A model generated the notes under the pieces. That model did not search any database. It saw nothing but the letters and a program-made list of their open reading frames with translations, and was not told where the DNA came from. A program made the position numbers and the translations under genes. Of a stretch of DNA of 64,000 bases, positions 49,153 through 61,349 are shown piece by piece. The stretch's first letter is position 1; each line of letters opens with the position of its first letter. This stretch comes from Centroberyx gerrardi. Its lineage: Eukaryota > Chordata > Actinopteri > Beryciformes > Berycidae. The stretch spans positions 20,177,156-20,241,155 of the forward strand of contig NC_135998.1 in the NCBI RefSeq assembly GCF_048128805.1, written 5' to 3'.

Positions 49153-52100
49153 GGCATTAGAGAATTATGTGTAAGTTAAGTTGACTGTAGCAGCCGGTGA
49201 TGTCTGTGTGTGACGGACCTCTAGTCTGTAGTCCATCCTTTGTTCTGATCCTCCTGTCTGACCTCATGTCCAGGAAGGATGGGCAGGGCTAGCAGCGAGG
49301 AATGGGGCTTAGACAGCGCAGAGAGGCTGGGAGAGAGGCCGATGATACTCTAAGTGGGCCGAAATGGATGTGACAAAAAGGAGAGCTAAGCTAAAGAGAT
49401 TTTGCTGACTAAAACTAAAGAAAAATGCAATAAACTACTGAAACTCTAGAAAATCTGAAAATCTAGAATTGGCACTAAAAGTAACTCTGCAAAAGTAATG
49501 CAGTTATTCTATACCATCTGTAGATGGACTTGACTCCCTATATACTATGTATCATGAATCATACCACTTTAATTTCATACAGTGCCACACATTTTGTTGC
49601 TTGGAAATTTTCCCCAAACGAAGCACATACTGTGACACAGACCAAATCGCTTGATAGTATATCTCCTCCAATGTCTGTGGTTATTAACCCAGAGGAATGT
49701 TTTGTGTGGTTGAATAAACGGCTGTGGTCTGGCAGCGGTCCATTTGCATTGTTACAGTCACAATTCTCCGCCATTTCCTGCAGGTCACACTGTGCCAGCA
49801 GCAGTGGGGAAAATCTCAGGGAAAAACCGAATGCTTACTGCGGGCCCAGCAATCTGGGACCAATCATAGAATGAGTCTTCGTAAAAGAAGTTAGATTAGT
49901 GGACCAGGAACATGGTTGGAAAAACCTTGGGATGTTCAGCAAGCTACAGTGATGTGGAGCTAGCAGACTGCATTTGCACAAACGTCAGGCTGGATATGAA
50001 ACCATCAGCAAGTATAAACCCATAATATGTGGTTAGAGTGAGTCCATGTCTATGTGTATTCATAGACTACTTAAGAAGAGTGTGGGTGGAGGGGGTTTCG
50101 CTTTTGCAGGACCACCCTCACAAAAATGTTATTTTGTAGGCAACCACTACTTTGGTTTCAGTGAGGTTGGATTTTCCTGTCATCTTTTGTCAGCAGGACA
50201 GTAATTAAAGTTCTCTAGCTGCCATTTTCTAACTTCAGGAGTTGTAGCATTGACGTCCCCCTTGTATCATCAACGCACCATACGCTTTAGTTCCCTCTAC
50301 TGTATTTTAATGTAGTATTATCTAAGCATGAGCCTGCAAGCTACAGCCCTACCTTCCCTCACAGTAGCCGGTCCCACAGCTGGTAAAGCCATCCCTCAGG
50401 GAAGGTTTCCGTTTCTCAGACTGCAGCTTGTCCTGAACCATCCCAGCATACGGTTCCTGTGTAATGTTGTTTGATGCTGAGAATGACGAATATATGGGCG
50501 AGAAAGAGAGAGATACATAGATATAGAAATAGTTTTTTTCAAATTCAAACATTACACAGGAACTGTCTGCTGTCTAGATATACAGTAGAACATTTAAATA
50601 ATACTTCAAGGCATTCACATATAAGGACATTCATTATTAATTATAATGCAATATAAAAGTAGCATGCACTTACAAATGCATACATGTATAAAGTATCATA
50701 AGGACATTCATAATTGATTATAATGCAGTATATGTGATTGTTAACACAACATAATAGGTCTCATTCAAAGCAGTAAACTAATGGTTAAATGATAATGACC
50801 GGATAGAATAAAGATAAGGGCCTTGTGCTTTAGTACTATAAGCACATTACAAATCTATTTGGCCGACATCAGTACTGTAGCCATTACTGTGCTGGGTTTT
50901 GCCTTGTTCTAGCTCTCAACCCTTCATTAGAGTGCAAGAGCTGGGGTCAGAGCCGTGGGCAGTGGGCACATGCATGTACAATTACAAGAAAACCCTGCCT
51001 TTAATTTCACCCTCTCCATTTTAAGGCAACAACACACCCCATGAGTCTGGGCTACGAATCTGAAGCGGACTGTCCCCTCCTGCCCTGTGGCTTTGTGGTG
51101 GCAGTATTTCTAGGCACGGCGGTCTCTCGCATGCAACTCAACAGAACAAGGCCTCAGAGACATTTCTGAGGCATAATTTCAGCTGTGGCACAGTTTAGTC
51201 TAGGAGCAGCGCAGTCTGCCAACTCTGGAAGGCCACACAAACAGAAATAGGGCTTTGGTTCTTTATTTCCTTCTGCTGCAGTGATTTTCAGGTCTTTCAC
51301 CTTTAACAGCAAATGGGAGAGCTTTTGATTTTCCATGTCGTTTGTTTCCAGCTGAGAGATTAATCTGATAGTTTTACTGAGATTCCACCAATGGATCTGC
51401 GTTCAAAAACAATACGATGGTTCCTCAAAGTAACGGACAGACCACCCAGTGTCACAATGGATGATTCCAACATATAAACATAAAACTAATGGATTACAAT
51501 CACTGAATTTGAAAAAATCCCAAAAGCCACAATTTTGCAGTTCCAGACTAATTTTGATGGCTTCCATGATAATTCCATGGTTCCCAACCATGATTCCTGG
51601 TTGGGAGTTTGGTCACTGTCTGCTCAGAGTGTGCACCCATAACCATCGTTGTTTAATGTGGTAGGTGAAAACAATTACAATTACAATTTAGTCATTCAGC
51701 AGACAGTTTTATCCAGAGTGACTTACAATTTGTGCGACAGTAAACAAAGTGAACATTCCTCAAGCATAAACAGGGTGAGGAGCCAAATAAGCGACATGAA
51801 AACAAATGCGACAACATGAAACAAGTAAAAACATCCCTCCTGTCAGCAGTTATGTTAAGCCAGTAAGAAAGTGTAAGTATAATAATCTATAACAACTAAG
51901 TGCATAACTAGTGTGTGTGTGCTAGATTGAGAAAAGTGTTAGTTAATGTGAGAGGTTATACAGTATAATTGGTAGTTTTCGATCAAAATAATGAAAGAAA
52001 GCCCACACCACCCGTGAGGTGCTGACTACTAGAGCATATCAATTTCAAAAAGAACAAATAAACTAGCTTAGTGCTAGTTACTGTAACATGGTTGTTAGCT

Positions 52101-52779
52101 GCGAGCGTCTTTGCAAGTAATGTAATATATAGTGTTTTTGTATGACTGTCCTTGATGCAGACAACACCTCTAATTATTTAGCAACACCTTTTTGTCATTG
52201 GTATACAGTCTTGCAAATGTAGCCAGATGAAGCTTTTTTTTTTTTTTTTTTACCAGTGACTACACCTATTTATTGAAGAAACAGAAAACAAAGACAACAT
52301 CCCAATCAGACAGTCGACCAAATGTGCTTACAATCCACAAAATATACAAAATCTAAAACATGTTAGCACTATCTCAACTGCAGCTACTGTGGGAACACAA
52401 GTAGCCAATCCCAAGGAGTTTGCATAGCTCTACCCATGATTCCTTGCAAACGTCAAGTACATGGAATAGTGTTAACTCCTTTTCATTTTATTTCATTTTT
52501 CATCTTTGATTATCAAACAACATTGTACAATCCATTGTTATAGTTATAGTTATGACCATCTTAACACTCCATGAAAGGGATTCCTCATGGGGTGCTACTG
52601 TATCTCACTGACAGCCTGATCTCCTGAAATCTTGTGAAATGAGTACAGTGTTAAAATGCAAATACGTGCTCTGTACACGAAAAGTGGAAGTGTTCCCAAG
52701 AAGAAAGGGTTATGTGAAGCAGTCATCAATACAAACAGGAAGTAGTCTCACACTGAAATAGTACAGTGGCAAGTGTGTA

Positions 52780-53060
52780 GTAGGTGGTGGATGGACGTGT
52801 ACATTTGCGTTCAATTCTGGCGACCCAGGTTCGATTCTCAGCTTTTCTTTTTTACCATGAGTGAAATTTAATTTTTAGCTTTTTAAGTTTTTCTTATTTA
52901 ACCATGACCAAAGCCTTTCCCTAACTGTAACCAAGTTGTTTTAGTTGCCTACACCTAACCGTAACCTTAACCCAAACCTTAACCAAAGTTATTTTAGTTT
53001 CCTAACCTTAACCCCCAAGTTGTTTTACTTATCAAAACGTAACAGAATGTCACAGAATCC
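52780..53060. repeat. Fish interspersed repeat with tRNA-like B box and CCTAACC tract
   Basis: CCCAGGTTCGATTCTCAGC fits a pol III B box. It is followed by a T-rich stretch, ACCATGACCAAAGCC, and several GTTGTTTTAGTTGCC/CCTAACC words. I recall this arrangement as a common fish repeat. The 5' end and A box are not clear. Confidence 0.5.
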
Positions 53061-53158
53061 AATTTGTGGTGGAGGAACATAATCTTCACGTAATCACCAT
53101 TTCAGACTTCGCTCATTTCATGAACGTTGCAATGATGATATGCTCAAGACGTGACTTA

Positions 53159-53347
53159 GGCTACGTTCAGACTGCAGGCAGAAGTGGCCCAAATCCGATT
53201 TTTTTGCTCATATGTGACTCAGATCTGTTTTATTTATAACAGTGTGAACAGGACAAATCACATGGAATCTGATCTTTTCAATTCTGAGTCACATATGAGC
53301 AAAAAAATCGTATTTGGGCCACTTTTGCCTGCAGTCTGAACGTAGCC
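53159..53347. mobile_element. Foldback MITE, 189 bp, about 63-bp inverted repeats
   Basis: The left arm begins GGCTACGTTCAGACTGCAGG. The right arm in reverse complement is the same for about 63 bases with two mismatches. Only about 60 bases lie between the arms, so the single strand can form a near-complete hairpin. No coding capacity and no clear target duplication. Confidence 0.9.
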
Positions 53348-54137
53348 AATGTGGTGGAGCAGGATATCCTCCGTGGGCCAGGAGTACAACAGAACTGTTC
53401 AAGCCCTGTTTCCACATGCTTCGGGAGTTACAACGTTTGCCTGTGTTTGGATCCGCCTGCAGTCGGCCTCACTTACCATTTTCCTGCATCGCCCTCATCA
53501 GGTCTACCCATCACAAACTCTGTCATCAAGTCGTGAGGTCTATGCACTTGCACTGCGTTATTTTTGTTTTATTATTTCGATTATTTAATTTGGACATTTT
53601 TATTTATTTTAGTAGATCTACTATTATTCCAAAGACTGTGTTGTTGAGTGTGTGTGTATCCACAATTGCTGTATTTCATTTTGAGAATAAGCTAAAGAAA
53701 GTAAGATTGGTCAGTTAATTTTAAGGTACACACTTTGCCTCTGTGGAATGTAAAAGATTGATATTGGAATATCTGGGTATTTGCTTTGATAATTGGAAGT
53801 TGTTGTTTTTTATTTTCTGTTTTTATATTTCACATCTTGCTAGTTGCATAACTAAAGGCAATTGGTTTGCATTTAAAGTATCTGGTGTTGAGTTGTGGTA
53901 ATTTTATACAGTCACATATTTCAAGTTCAGGTTAATTGTAGTAATTGAAATTCTTAGTAGATATTGTTTAAATTCTTTAAACACTACTAAGTGGAGGCAC
54001 TGCCATTTATTAATTCAGAGAGATTTACTTATTTAATTTATTGTCAAATTGGAGTACTCAATTTCTGTTATGACCCATTAAATAAATTAATTTTATGTTT
54101 TGTGTGTTGTTCTTGCACAGATTTAATGATATTTTTT

Positions 54138-54507
54138 TCACTTTACTTAAAGCACCCAATGACCACTTAGAGTAACTTATAATCACATTATAATGCATTA
54201 TAACAGTGATTATAATGCATTATAAAATGATTATAATGTATTACAACTATGAGAATTATAATACACTATGATCCTTGCAAAAAAATAAATGTCAGTGAGT
54301 GACCAGCAATTATGAAGTATTGTGATACTTGACCTTATAAGTCATTATAAAATGCTTTATAATGTGTTATGATTATTGTTATAAAGCATTATGAATATTT
54401 ATGAGTGCTTATAACTATAATTATAAAGTGTTATAAGCAGATTATAACGCATTATAAGTATGTTTATAATGCATTATAGACATGGGTGTCGTAGAAAGTG
54501 TTACCTC
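54138..54507. mobile_element. MITE-like element rich in TTATAATGCATTATAA
   Basis: ATTATAATGCATTATAA-type palindromic words recur along 54185-54475. The right end GTAGAAAGTGTTACC is in reverse complement GGTAACACTTTCTAC, close to the terminus of the element at 28395. The left end CACTTTACTTAAAGCACC looks like the same terminus with a few bases lost. The left border is uncertain. Confidence 0.55.
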
Positions 54508-56442
54508 TTTTTCTTTTTGAAGTCTTTTATTGAGGTTATTTTATGTACAGCAGACATGTACACATTCACTCCACTATGTTGACTTTCATCACAATAAATT
54601 AATATAACTTGATTGCTGGGGTGATTGATTGAATTGTCAGTAAAATGTTATTCCAGTATTTAATTTCCCTTTCTAGACGTTGGTGGCTGGACCTGTGCCT
54701 CAAATCTAAGAACCTGTCAAATGAACCATTACTAATGAGTTGCAATAAGACTGTAAAGTGAAGTGTCCTCTGGCAAATACTAAGAAGTGATTAATTCATC
54801 ATCGCTATGTGGACGTTTTCTTTCTTTTCAGGGTTGTAGACATTGTTTTCAGTGAGAACGTGCTGAAAGTTCTCCCAAGGTGAAAGACTTTCTACTCAAC
54901 AGCTACTGTGCGCACCATGTTTGACAATTTCATGTACTCTCTTTTCTAATGCTGCAAAAAGAGCCTGAAAAGTAATGAGTATCCCATTATACTGTATAAC
55001 ATTAAGGTTTGAAAACATAATGAATACATTTTATCTTAGTTATTTAGTTGTCAGCTAGTCAACTGCTGTTTTAAATGTAATGTATGAAAAATTGATTTTC
55101 CAATCAAAATGTATAACAGGTTGTGGACAACCTTTTAAAATATACTGTATATAGTATATATATTTGTTGATTAAATTGCCATCATAAGGCATGTTGTTAG
55201 GATTAAGCAAAAAAGTAAATGTCTGGTTTGTCAAAATTAACATGTTGAGTGATCAATCAAAATTCTGCAATAATAATTTATTAATTGCACATGTAGTTTC
55301 AATCAGTGACTATGAAATTGATATACACATTTTGTTTTCTTTCAAAGAATGACTGCATTTAGATTTTTATCAATCTTTTTTTTATTATATATTAAAATTA
55401 GTTTAAAAAGAATTGACTTACTAAGAAATAAAAAAAAAATTCTTTAAAGGTGAAAAAAACCCCATTAATTGTTAAACGTGTTCCATCGTTATTTCTCATT
55501 TTCCACCATGTTTCGGTAGTGACACATTTTGGGAGAGGAAAGTAATTCCAGAAAATTCAGTCAATACAATATGAAATTTAACTGTACTTTTAGTAGATAT
55601 GTGTGCCTTAGATGTGGTGTAACATATTTATGGTCAAAATTTAGGGAAAATAGAATACAAATCACCCTAATATCTGACAAATAAACCTGATGTGGCTCTG
55701 AGTAAGTGTGCTGTTTAAGGATCACAGACCAGCTCCCTTTGGGCTTCCATCTATATTACCTGGAAGACAAAAATGATTTTAGATCAGCACAGGTTCTTTG
55801 CAAAGCTTCACAAATGCAGCTCCTGGTAATTATTATTATACTCCATCTTAACCTTAAGTTGAGACTCTACTCTGGGCTCCAATTGAATTGTCAGTCAGGC
55901 TAATACATATCTGCATTAGTTAGCAAGCAAAGCTGTTTCCTTTCTTTTCTTTTTTTTTTTGTTGAGTGCAATCATACTGGCCTTCCAGACAGTTAATGTG
56001 AGTGTTCAGCAATAGTACATTAATCATGAGGTCGAACAATGCTTTCTCTCCCAGGCCCATTAGGCCTACAGTGCTCAGAGCATGTTGTAATGATGCTCAG
56101 CAGTCATTGGTCATTGCCTGAGTTACTGCTGAATGGATGGCTATTACTCTGTTGTTAACCAGGAAGAAGTCTGGAGTCTGTGGAGCATGATGTAGTAGTA
56201 GTTGTATTCTTTGTGGCACAGAGCACACAAAGTTCATATAGGGTGTAACTTAGCTATGGGCAGTGCGAAGATGCTGAATCCTGCCCTACATGGAGTCTCA
56301 TCTGACCACGACATTATCTTGATAAATATCCGGTGTCAATGTGCGAAATCTATAGATAATACATTTCAAAATTCTACATTTCTACATCTACACAGGTTGA
56401 ATCAAATAGTTGCACCCTGACCATTGTTAAATAACACACATG

Positions 56443-56445
<3 letters not shown>

Positions 56446-56484
<39 letters not shown>

Positions 56485-56491
56485 CACACAC
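56446..56491. repeat. CA microsatellite
   Basis: About 46 bases of CA with one interruption. Confidence 0.9.
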
Positions 56492-57408
56492 TTTAATTGC
56501 TACATCCCTGAAACAGTTTTTGATGATTGCTCAGCCTTGCATATGAGCAAAGCAACCACTGAGAAATGAACCATCTGCCCACAGTACATTAATGGACGGA
56601 GCTCAGAAATGTTTGTCCAGGTGCAGCTTCCATATACAGCTCCAGCGCTCTGTGGAAGTGGTCGGGAGTGCCTGATATTCAGTTCCTGACTGCATTATAT
56701 TTATTGATCTTTTTCTCTCTACACTTTGATAGCTGCTCTCCTCTCAACGTGAAATGTTGTTGTCCTCTTCCTTCTCACTTGCAGATTATATCACTTAAAC
56801 CATGTTTAGGGTAACACAATGTAAAAATGAAATCTGTGTTAATATCGTTCCTTAAGGTGAAAAAACAAACAGCAGGATGATGGAAAAAATGCATTAAAAC
56901 TAAATTGATAACTATGAAATTGAAACATTTGAACAGTTTACTGTGGTTGGTAGTTTAAATGTTATGGTTTTGCATGGATGGATCGGTTGGTATGATTGTG
57001 GAGGATGGTACTGGTTGTGGCAGGTCACTGAGGTGGTGTAGGTGTGCCACGTGTTGTTCTGCGTCGTCTGTTGGTTGGACGTGGGGTGGGTGTCTGGTGT
57101 GGGAGGTGTGGTGGACTCTGTGCCCACGGTTTGGTGTGGGTGGACTGAATAACAGGGGGGGTGCAGGCTTGGTTTGGGGTGTGGACGGTGGATGTGGCAG
57201 GTTAGATGTCCAGATGCCCGCTATGAAGGTGCCTCTGTGGGTGTTGTGATGATGCTGTGCGCTGGCACAGTGTGTTCATTGGTGGGTGACGGATGTGTTT
57301 TGGGTGTCCAGTTAATGCCACTCATTATGTTGTTTTCTCCTTTTTTGTTTTTTGTTTGTAAACATTGTCTTTAGAAAAGTGCTCCATAAATAGTTATTAT
57401 TATTTTTT

Positions 57409-57560
57409 GGGGCATTTTTGTCTTCATTAGACAGTGTATAACGAAGATAGACAGGAAAGATTGTAGAGAGAGAGGGGGATGACATGCGACAAATGTCCCA
57501 GGACGGATTTGAGCCCAGCATGTTGCACGCACCTTAGACCACTGAACCACAGGACGCTCC
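57409..57560 (-). mobile_element. tRNA-derived SINE
   Basis: Read on the minus strand, it starts GGAGCGTCCTGTGGTTCAGT. TGGTTCAGTGG fits a pol III A box and GGCTCAAATCC a B box. A C/T-rich body with CCCCCTCTCTCTC follows, then CTAATGAAGACAAAAATGCC as the 3' tail. This layout matches a common fish SINE as I remember it. Confidence 0.7.
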
Positions 57561-59616
57561 AAAAAAATAAAAAAAATAAAAAAATAAGCGAAACAAAAAA
57601 GTAATAAATAAAAAAGAGAGAAGTGTTCATCCATTTCATGGCTTTACATACTTTGTTTTTATAAATTTGCCACTCCATTTGAATGGAAAAAATCCCACAC
57701 TGTATTCCCTTGTCCTTGTATATTTTCACCTGGGTGCTAGATGAAAATTGTGCAAAGACTGTTGTAACTCCACAACAAACAGCCTTTACAATGTCCTTAT
57801 CGCTGACGTGAGAGTTTCATAAGGGGCCCGGGTGTAAGAATCGTTATGAGGGCCCCCTGCCTCAGCATGCCCACTGCACCCCAAAATGGAATGCAATTCA
57901 ATTTTGTGAATAATGAGTCCTAGTTTTACACTATTGCACTTTCCTTTGTATATAAAAAAAATATATATTCCTGTGTATTTTCAAAAAAATAATAATTTCA
58001 GTAAAACAGTGCAGTATGCACCTCTTAATTGCACAACATCATTGTGAAAAGAAAGAATCACAATTCTCTACTGACATTGTACAATTTAATACATTTATTA
58101 ATAAACTACATTTATTCAGTGAAATCTTGCAAGAAAGTTGGATGATCAGAATGGTATGTTGATCCAATGAAATATAAACATGCCCATGATACATAGCTTG
58201 AGATTGGCATATAAGACAATTTCCTCTCAGGAAACTCAGGAAACTGAAGCTTGACACTTTACAAACTACACTTGTCAGTTAATATTATGTCTTATTCAAA
58301 GAATTTTAGATGACACTTCTACTGTGTAATGAAATTAAATACAATTTTGGGCTGTAGGGAATTTGTCTAAAATTATTAATAGCTACATCATCAATACCTC
58401 ATATTTTAAAAATATTTTCATGAACACAGTATTAGAGTATCCTTAGAATACTTTTTCAGTGATTAATACACAGGCTCTGAAATCAAAATTATTTTTAGCA
58501 CGCTAAATATAACTAGCAAATATACATTGGTCAATGCTCTTACCTTATAAATTCTCATTTTGTATCTTTGCCTGTGTTTCTCTAAAAACTTCAATAAATA
58601 AAATAAAAAAAGATTAAAGTTGTTATACATTAATAAAAGACTTTGGTGTGTGGCTTAGATCATTACTGGATTCATCTGACACATTTAACAAGTTGATAAA
58701 TATGATGAGTGCCCGATCGTATCACTGTCCAAAGTAGTGTTATTGAACCTTGAACTTTTTACGATTTCAATCAGAAAGTGCAGAAGAAATCACTACATGG
58801 GCTGAATAGAAGGAAAATTTGATCCTATCTAATTATCACACTATGACTCTTGTAAAGCTTTTTTAAAGCAATGTGCAACAACATCAGCATGAGAGGACGG
58901 GGCCCAGTGTCACATCTTGTCATCACCTCTGAGTGTCACTCCACTGAACATAAGACTGATACATTTCTATACATGATGTTTTTGACTTAGTTTTCATCAA
59001 AGAATAGTTATTCTAAGCCACAAGGCCATAGTTTTTACTATTTTCATTTTAGTTTATTTCAAATTAACTAAGGTTATGCACATGAATGCATAACCTCACA
59101 GAACTCAAGCTCAGTTTGTACTGTAACACTGATGGCATCTTTGCTATGCTGCTGTAACCCATATGGCAGAACACTCTCCCTCATTTAATTTTCCATTTGA
59201 CATGTATCTCCTCTCATTTAAATTATCTCTAGTCGAACTTAAGCCAAACAAGTGGCACAAAAAACGAATATGCTACCATCCTGTTGTCGTGCCAAAGAAG
59301 CCATTACCATAGAAGCTGAAATCTATTATTAAGCAATTCCAAAAGTAGGGGCTGTCAAACTCAATCTCAGTGAGGGTCCACATTGAAAAAATAGACTAAA
59401 GTCGAGGCCTGGACATTCATTTATATATTGTCATTTAACTGAACAAAGCAAACTAATGACCTTTGACTATGTTTTAAAATGTCCCTTATAGCCTACATAC
59501 AGTACATGCTGTTTAACGTTAAGCCCAAAACAACATGTATGTTAACCTAATATAGTGAAAATAATACATTTTGACTATTTTTAACTTTAACCATATAAGT
59601 AATTGATATGTACCCT
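57561..59616. other. Gene-free spacer
   Basis: AT-rich. A word at 59345-59380 (GGGGCTGTCAAACTCAATC) resembles hAT-type termini but has no partner that I could find. Nothing else identified. Confidence 0.5.
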
Positions 59617-59886
59617 AGCCTGATATTCAGACTGAATGGCCATTATGTTTCCACTCCATTATTCAGTCTGACATTGCTTCCATGTTAGCCATTTTCTGTG
59701 TGGGGGGGTGTTGATTTTCCCCTAACCAATCTCTAGTGACTGATGTATCCGGCCGCTCTGACGTTATTTTCAGTTACACTGATGCTGGGCGTATTTACTA
59801 ACTTTACTTTAAAATATCGTCTTTGCAAAGACAATATGTTGGTTAAGTGGGCGGGTCACGATTCAGGAGTCTGGAAACAGGCTATG
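59617..59886. mobile_element. hAT-like MITE, 270 bp, with 8-bp target duplication
   Basis: TGTACCCT flanks both sides (59609-59616 and 59887-59894). The left end AGCCTGATATTCAGACTGAA and the right end in reverse complement, CATAGCCTGTTTCCAGACTC, share an imperfect inverted repeat. No coding capacity. Confidence 0.7.
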
Positions 59887-60059
59887 TGTACCCTGCTTCA
59901 CAGGCCTTAACATGACACCTCAATGAGTGTGACTTTTAATGTGGCTCTTAGCCAAGCAAAATTATGTACTGTATCTTGAAGCAAAATAAATAATTTCATT
60001 ACTACATTTCTACAACCCCCATATAACTAACATAACATAGGACTAAGACTAGAGGACAT

Positions 60060-61052
60060 GATGGCACTGGCACAAGAGAACATGAAGATGGCACAAAACC
60101 ATCAGAAGCAGTAGTATGACCGGAAGGCCAAAGAACGGGTCGCTGAACTAGGACAGCAGGTACTGTTGCTTCTGCCCACAGGTGACAGTAAGCTGCTTAC
60201 AAAGTGGCAGGGTCCGTATTAGGTTTCCCAGCGCATGGGGAAGGTGACATAGATATATGTATATGACTGACAGTGAGTTTCTATTTGTTGAAATAATTTC
60301 ATGTTCGTCAGGACCCTGTCCATCTACAGCTGTTTGTTCAGACAGTTAAGACGGAGGAAGTGGAAGAGCAGTTCTTTCCAACCAGCATGTCAGAGCACCA
60401 TCCAGTAAATCTGTCTCACCTCTCACCTTTGCAGCAGGAACAAGTAAAACCTCTCATGGACCCAGGACTGTTTCGAGAGCAACCTGGATTCACCAACTTG
60501 GTTCAACACAAGATCCACTTGAAGGAGGATACTCCCAGCTGTAAGAGGAGTTACTGGATTCCAGGGTGGTTGGTGCCTATCCTGAAGAAGGAAACTTAGT
60601 TAATGTTGGAATTGGGTATAACTGAAGTGTCAACCAATGAATGGTGCAGTCCAATTGTGCTTGTGCCTAAGAAGGATGGCTCACTCCGATTCTGCATTGA
60701 CTTCAGGTTCTTCAACACAGCGTCCAACTTTGATTCCTGCCCGATGCCCCGTTTTGATGACCTTGTGGAAAGAGTTGGGAGATCTAAATTCATCACCACC
60801 CTAGACCTGAGTAAAGGATATTGGCCAGTGGCTTTGTTACCAGAAGCCAAGGGGAGTCTCTGGAGTTGGCATTGAGGCTGCTCTTCTCCAGGAGGTGGAT
60901 AGGGAGATGAGGCATGTGGCTTTCTTGAGTCGTAAGCTCAAGGACCGGGAGACAAGGTACTCTATGGCAGAATGCCTGGCAATGAAATAGGCAGTGGAGG
61001 TGCTCAGATACTACCTGCTGAGGCATCATTTGTGCTTGGAGACAGATCATCA
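60060..61052 (+). mobile_element. Gmr1-like Ty3 retrotransposon fragment (integrase upstream of reverse transcriptase)
   Basis: The first part encodes the end of an integrase (ERVAELGQQVLLLLP, then KLLTKWQGPY, a GPY/F module) with stops. About 150 bases on comes a reverse transcriptase start (HHPVNLSHLSPLQQEQVKPL, WCSPIVLVPKKDGSLRFCI, FITTLDLSKGYW). The part that should hold the YxDD active site is deleted: text ends near 60850 and resumes with an RNase H piece (VGIEAALLQEVDREMRHVAF, ETRYSMAECLAMK) carrying a stop. Integrase before reverse transcriptase is the domain order of Gmr1-type elements of deuterostomes. LTRs were not found. Non-functional. Confidence 0.75.
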
Positions 61053-61349
61053 AGCAGGAAGGAGACCCTGAAGTCTTCAAGCAAGCGCAGTAGGGAGAAG
61101 TACTTTTCCGACATAGAGCTGCAGAGGCTTGTATTAGAGCAATTTGGAAATCAAGTAGCAAGTGAACTTAGGCAAATAAAAGACCCAGCACTCCAAACTA
61201 GAGTCAAAAGAAACCTCGTGACAATATTGTATGATGCTCAAGACACAATCCCATCCATACCATTTTCACTACATGCCACCTCAGGTTCCTCAGCCTCAGC
61301 CTTAAAGCTTCAGTCGAATGCTACAAGACCCCGATCTCACAGCCAGTAA
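61053..61349 (+). pseudogene. Unrecognised fragment with BESS-like helix motif
   Basis: An open frame different from the RNase H frame upstream encodes KRSREKYFSDIELQRLVLEQ, then SELRQIKDPALQTRVKRNLV and TILYDAQDT, ending at a TAA after a Ser-rich tail. The spacing resembles a BESS motif, found with MADF domains in some regulators and in PIF/Harbinger element proteins. No MADF domain is seen upstream. The join near 61052 suggests that two different sources abut. Confidence 0.35.

Larger units (their letters stand above)
48331..53158. other. Gene-free spacer beyond s1pr3
   Basis: No host gene recognised. Features seen are a GA microsatellite (49075-49149), a perfect 16-bp inverted repeat (50453-50563), a fish-type repeat word at 51690-51740 (TCATTCAGCAGACAGTTTTA), and a CCTAACC-rich repeat at 52780-53060. 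A moderately GC-rich patch at 50940-51360 shows nothing identifiable. Confidence 0.6.
53348..57408. other. Gene-free spacer
   Basis: Apart from the element at 54138-54507 and a CA microsatellite at 56446-56491, this is AT-rich unique-looking DNA. A G/T-skewed patch (about 56970-57310) opens a frame by composition only. Confidence 0.6.

Noticed and set aside
52830..52850. Functional tRNA gene
   Set aside because: Only a B-box-like word is present. No cloverleaf, A box or acceptor stem could be drawn, and a fish repeat follows it.
56959..57374. Open frames in the GGT/TGG-rich patch
   Set aside because: Skewed base composition removes stops; the text resembles no family and has no splice or start context.
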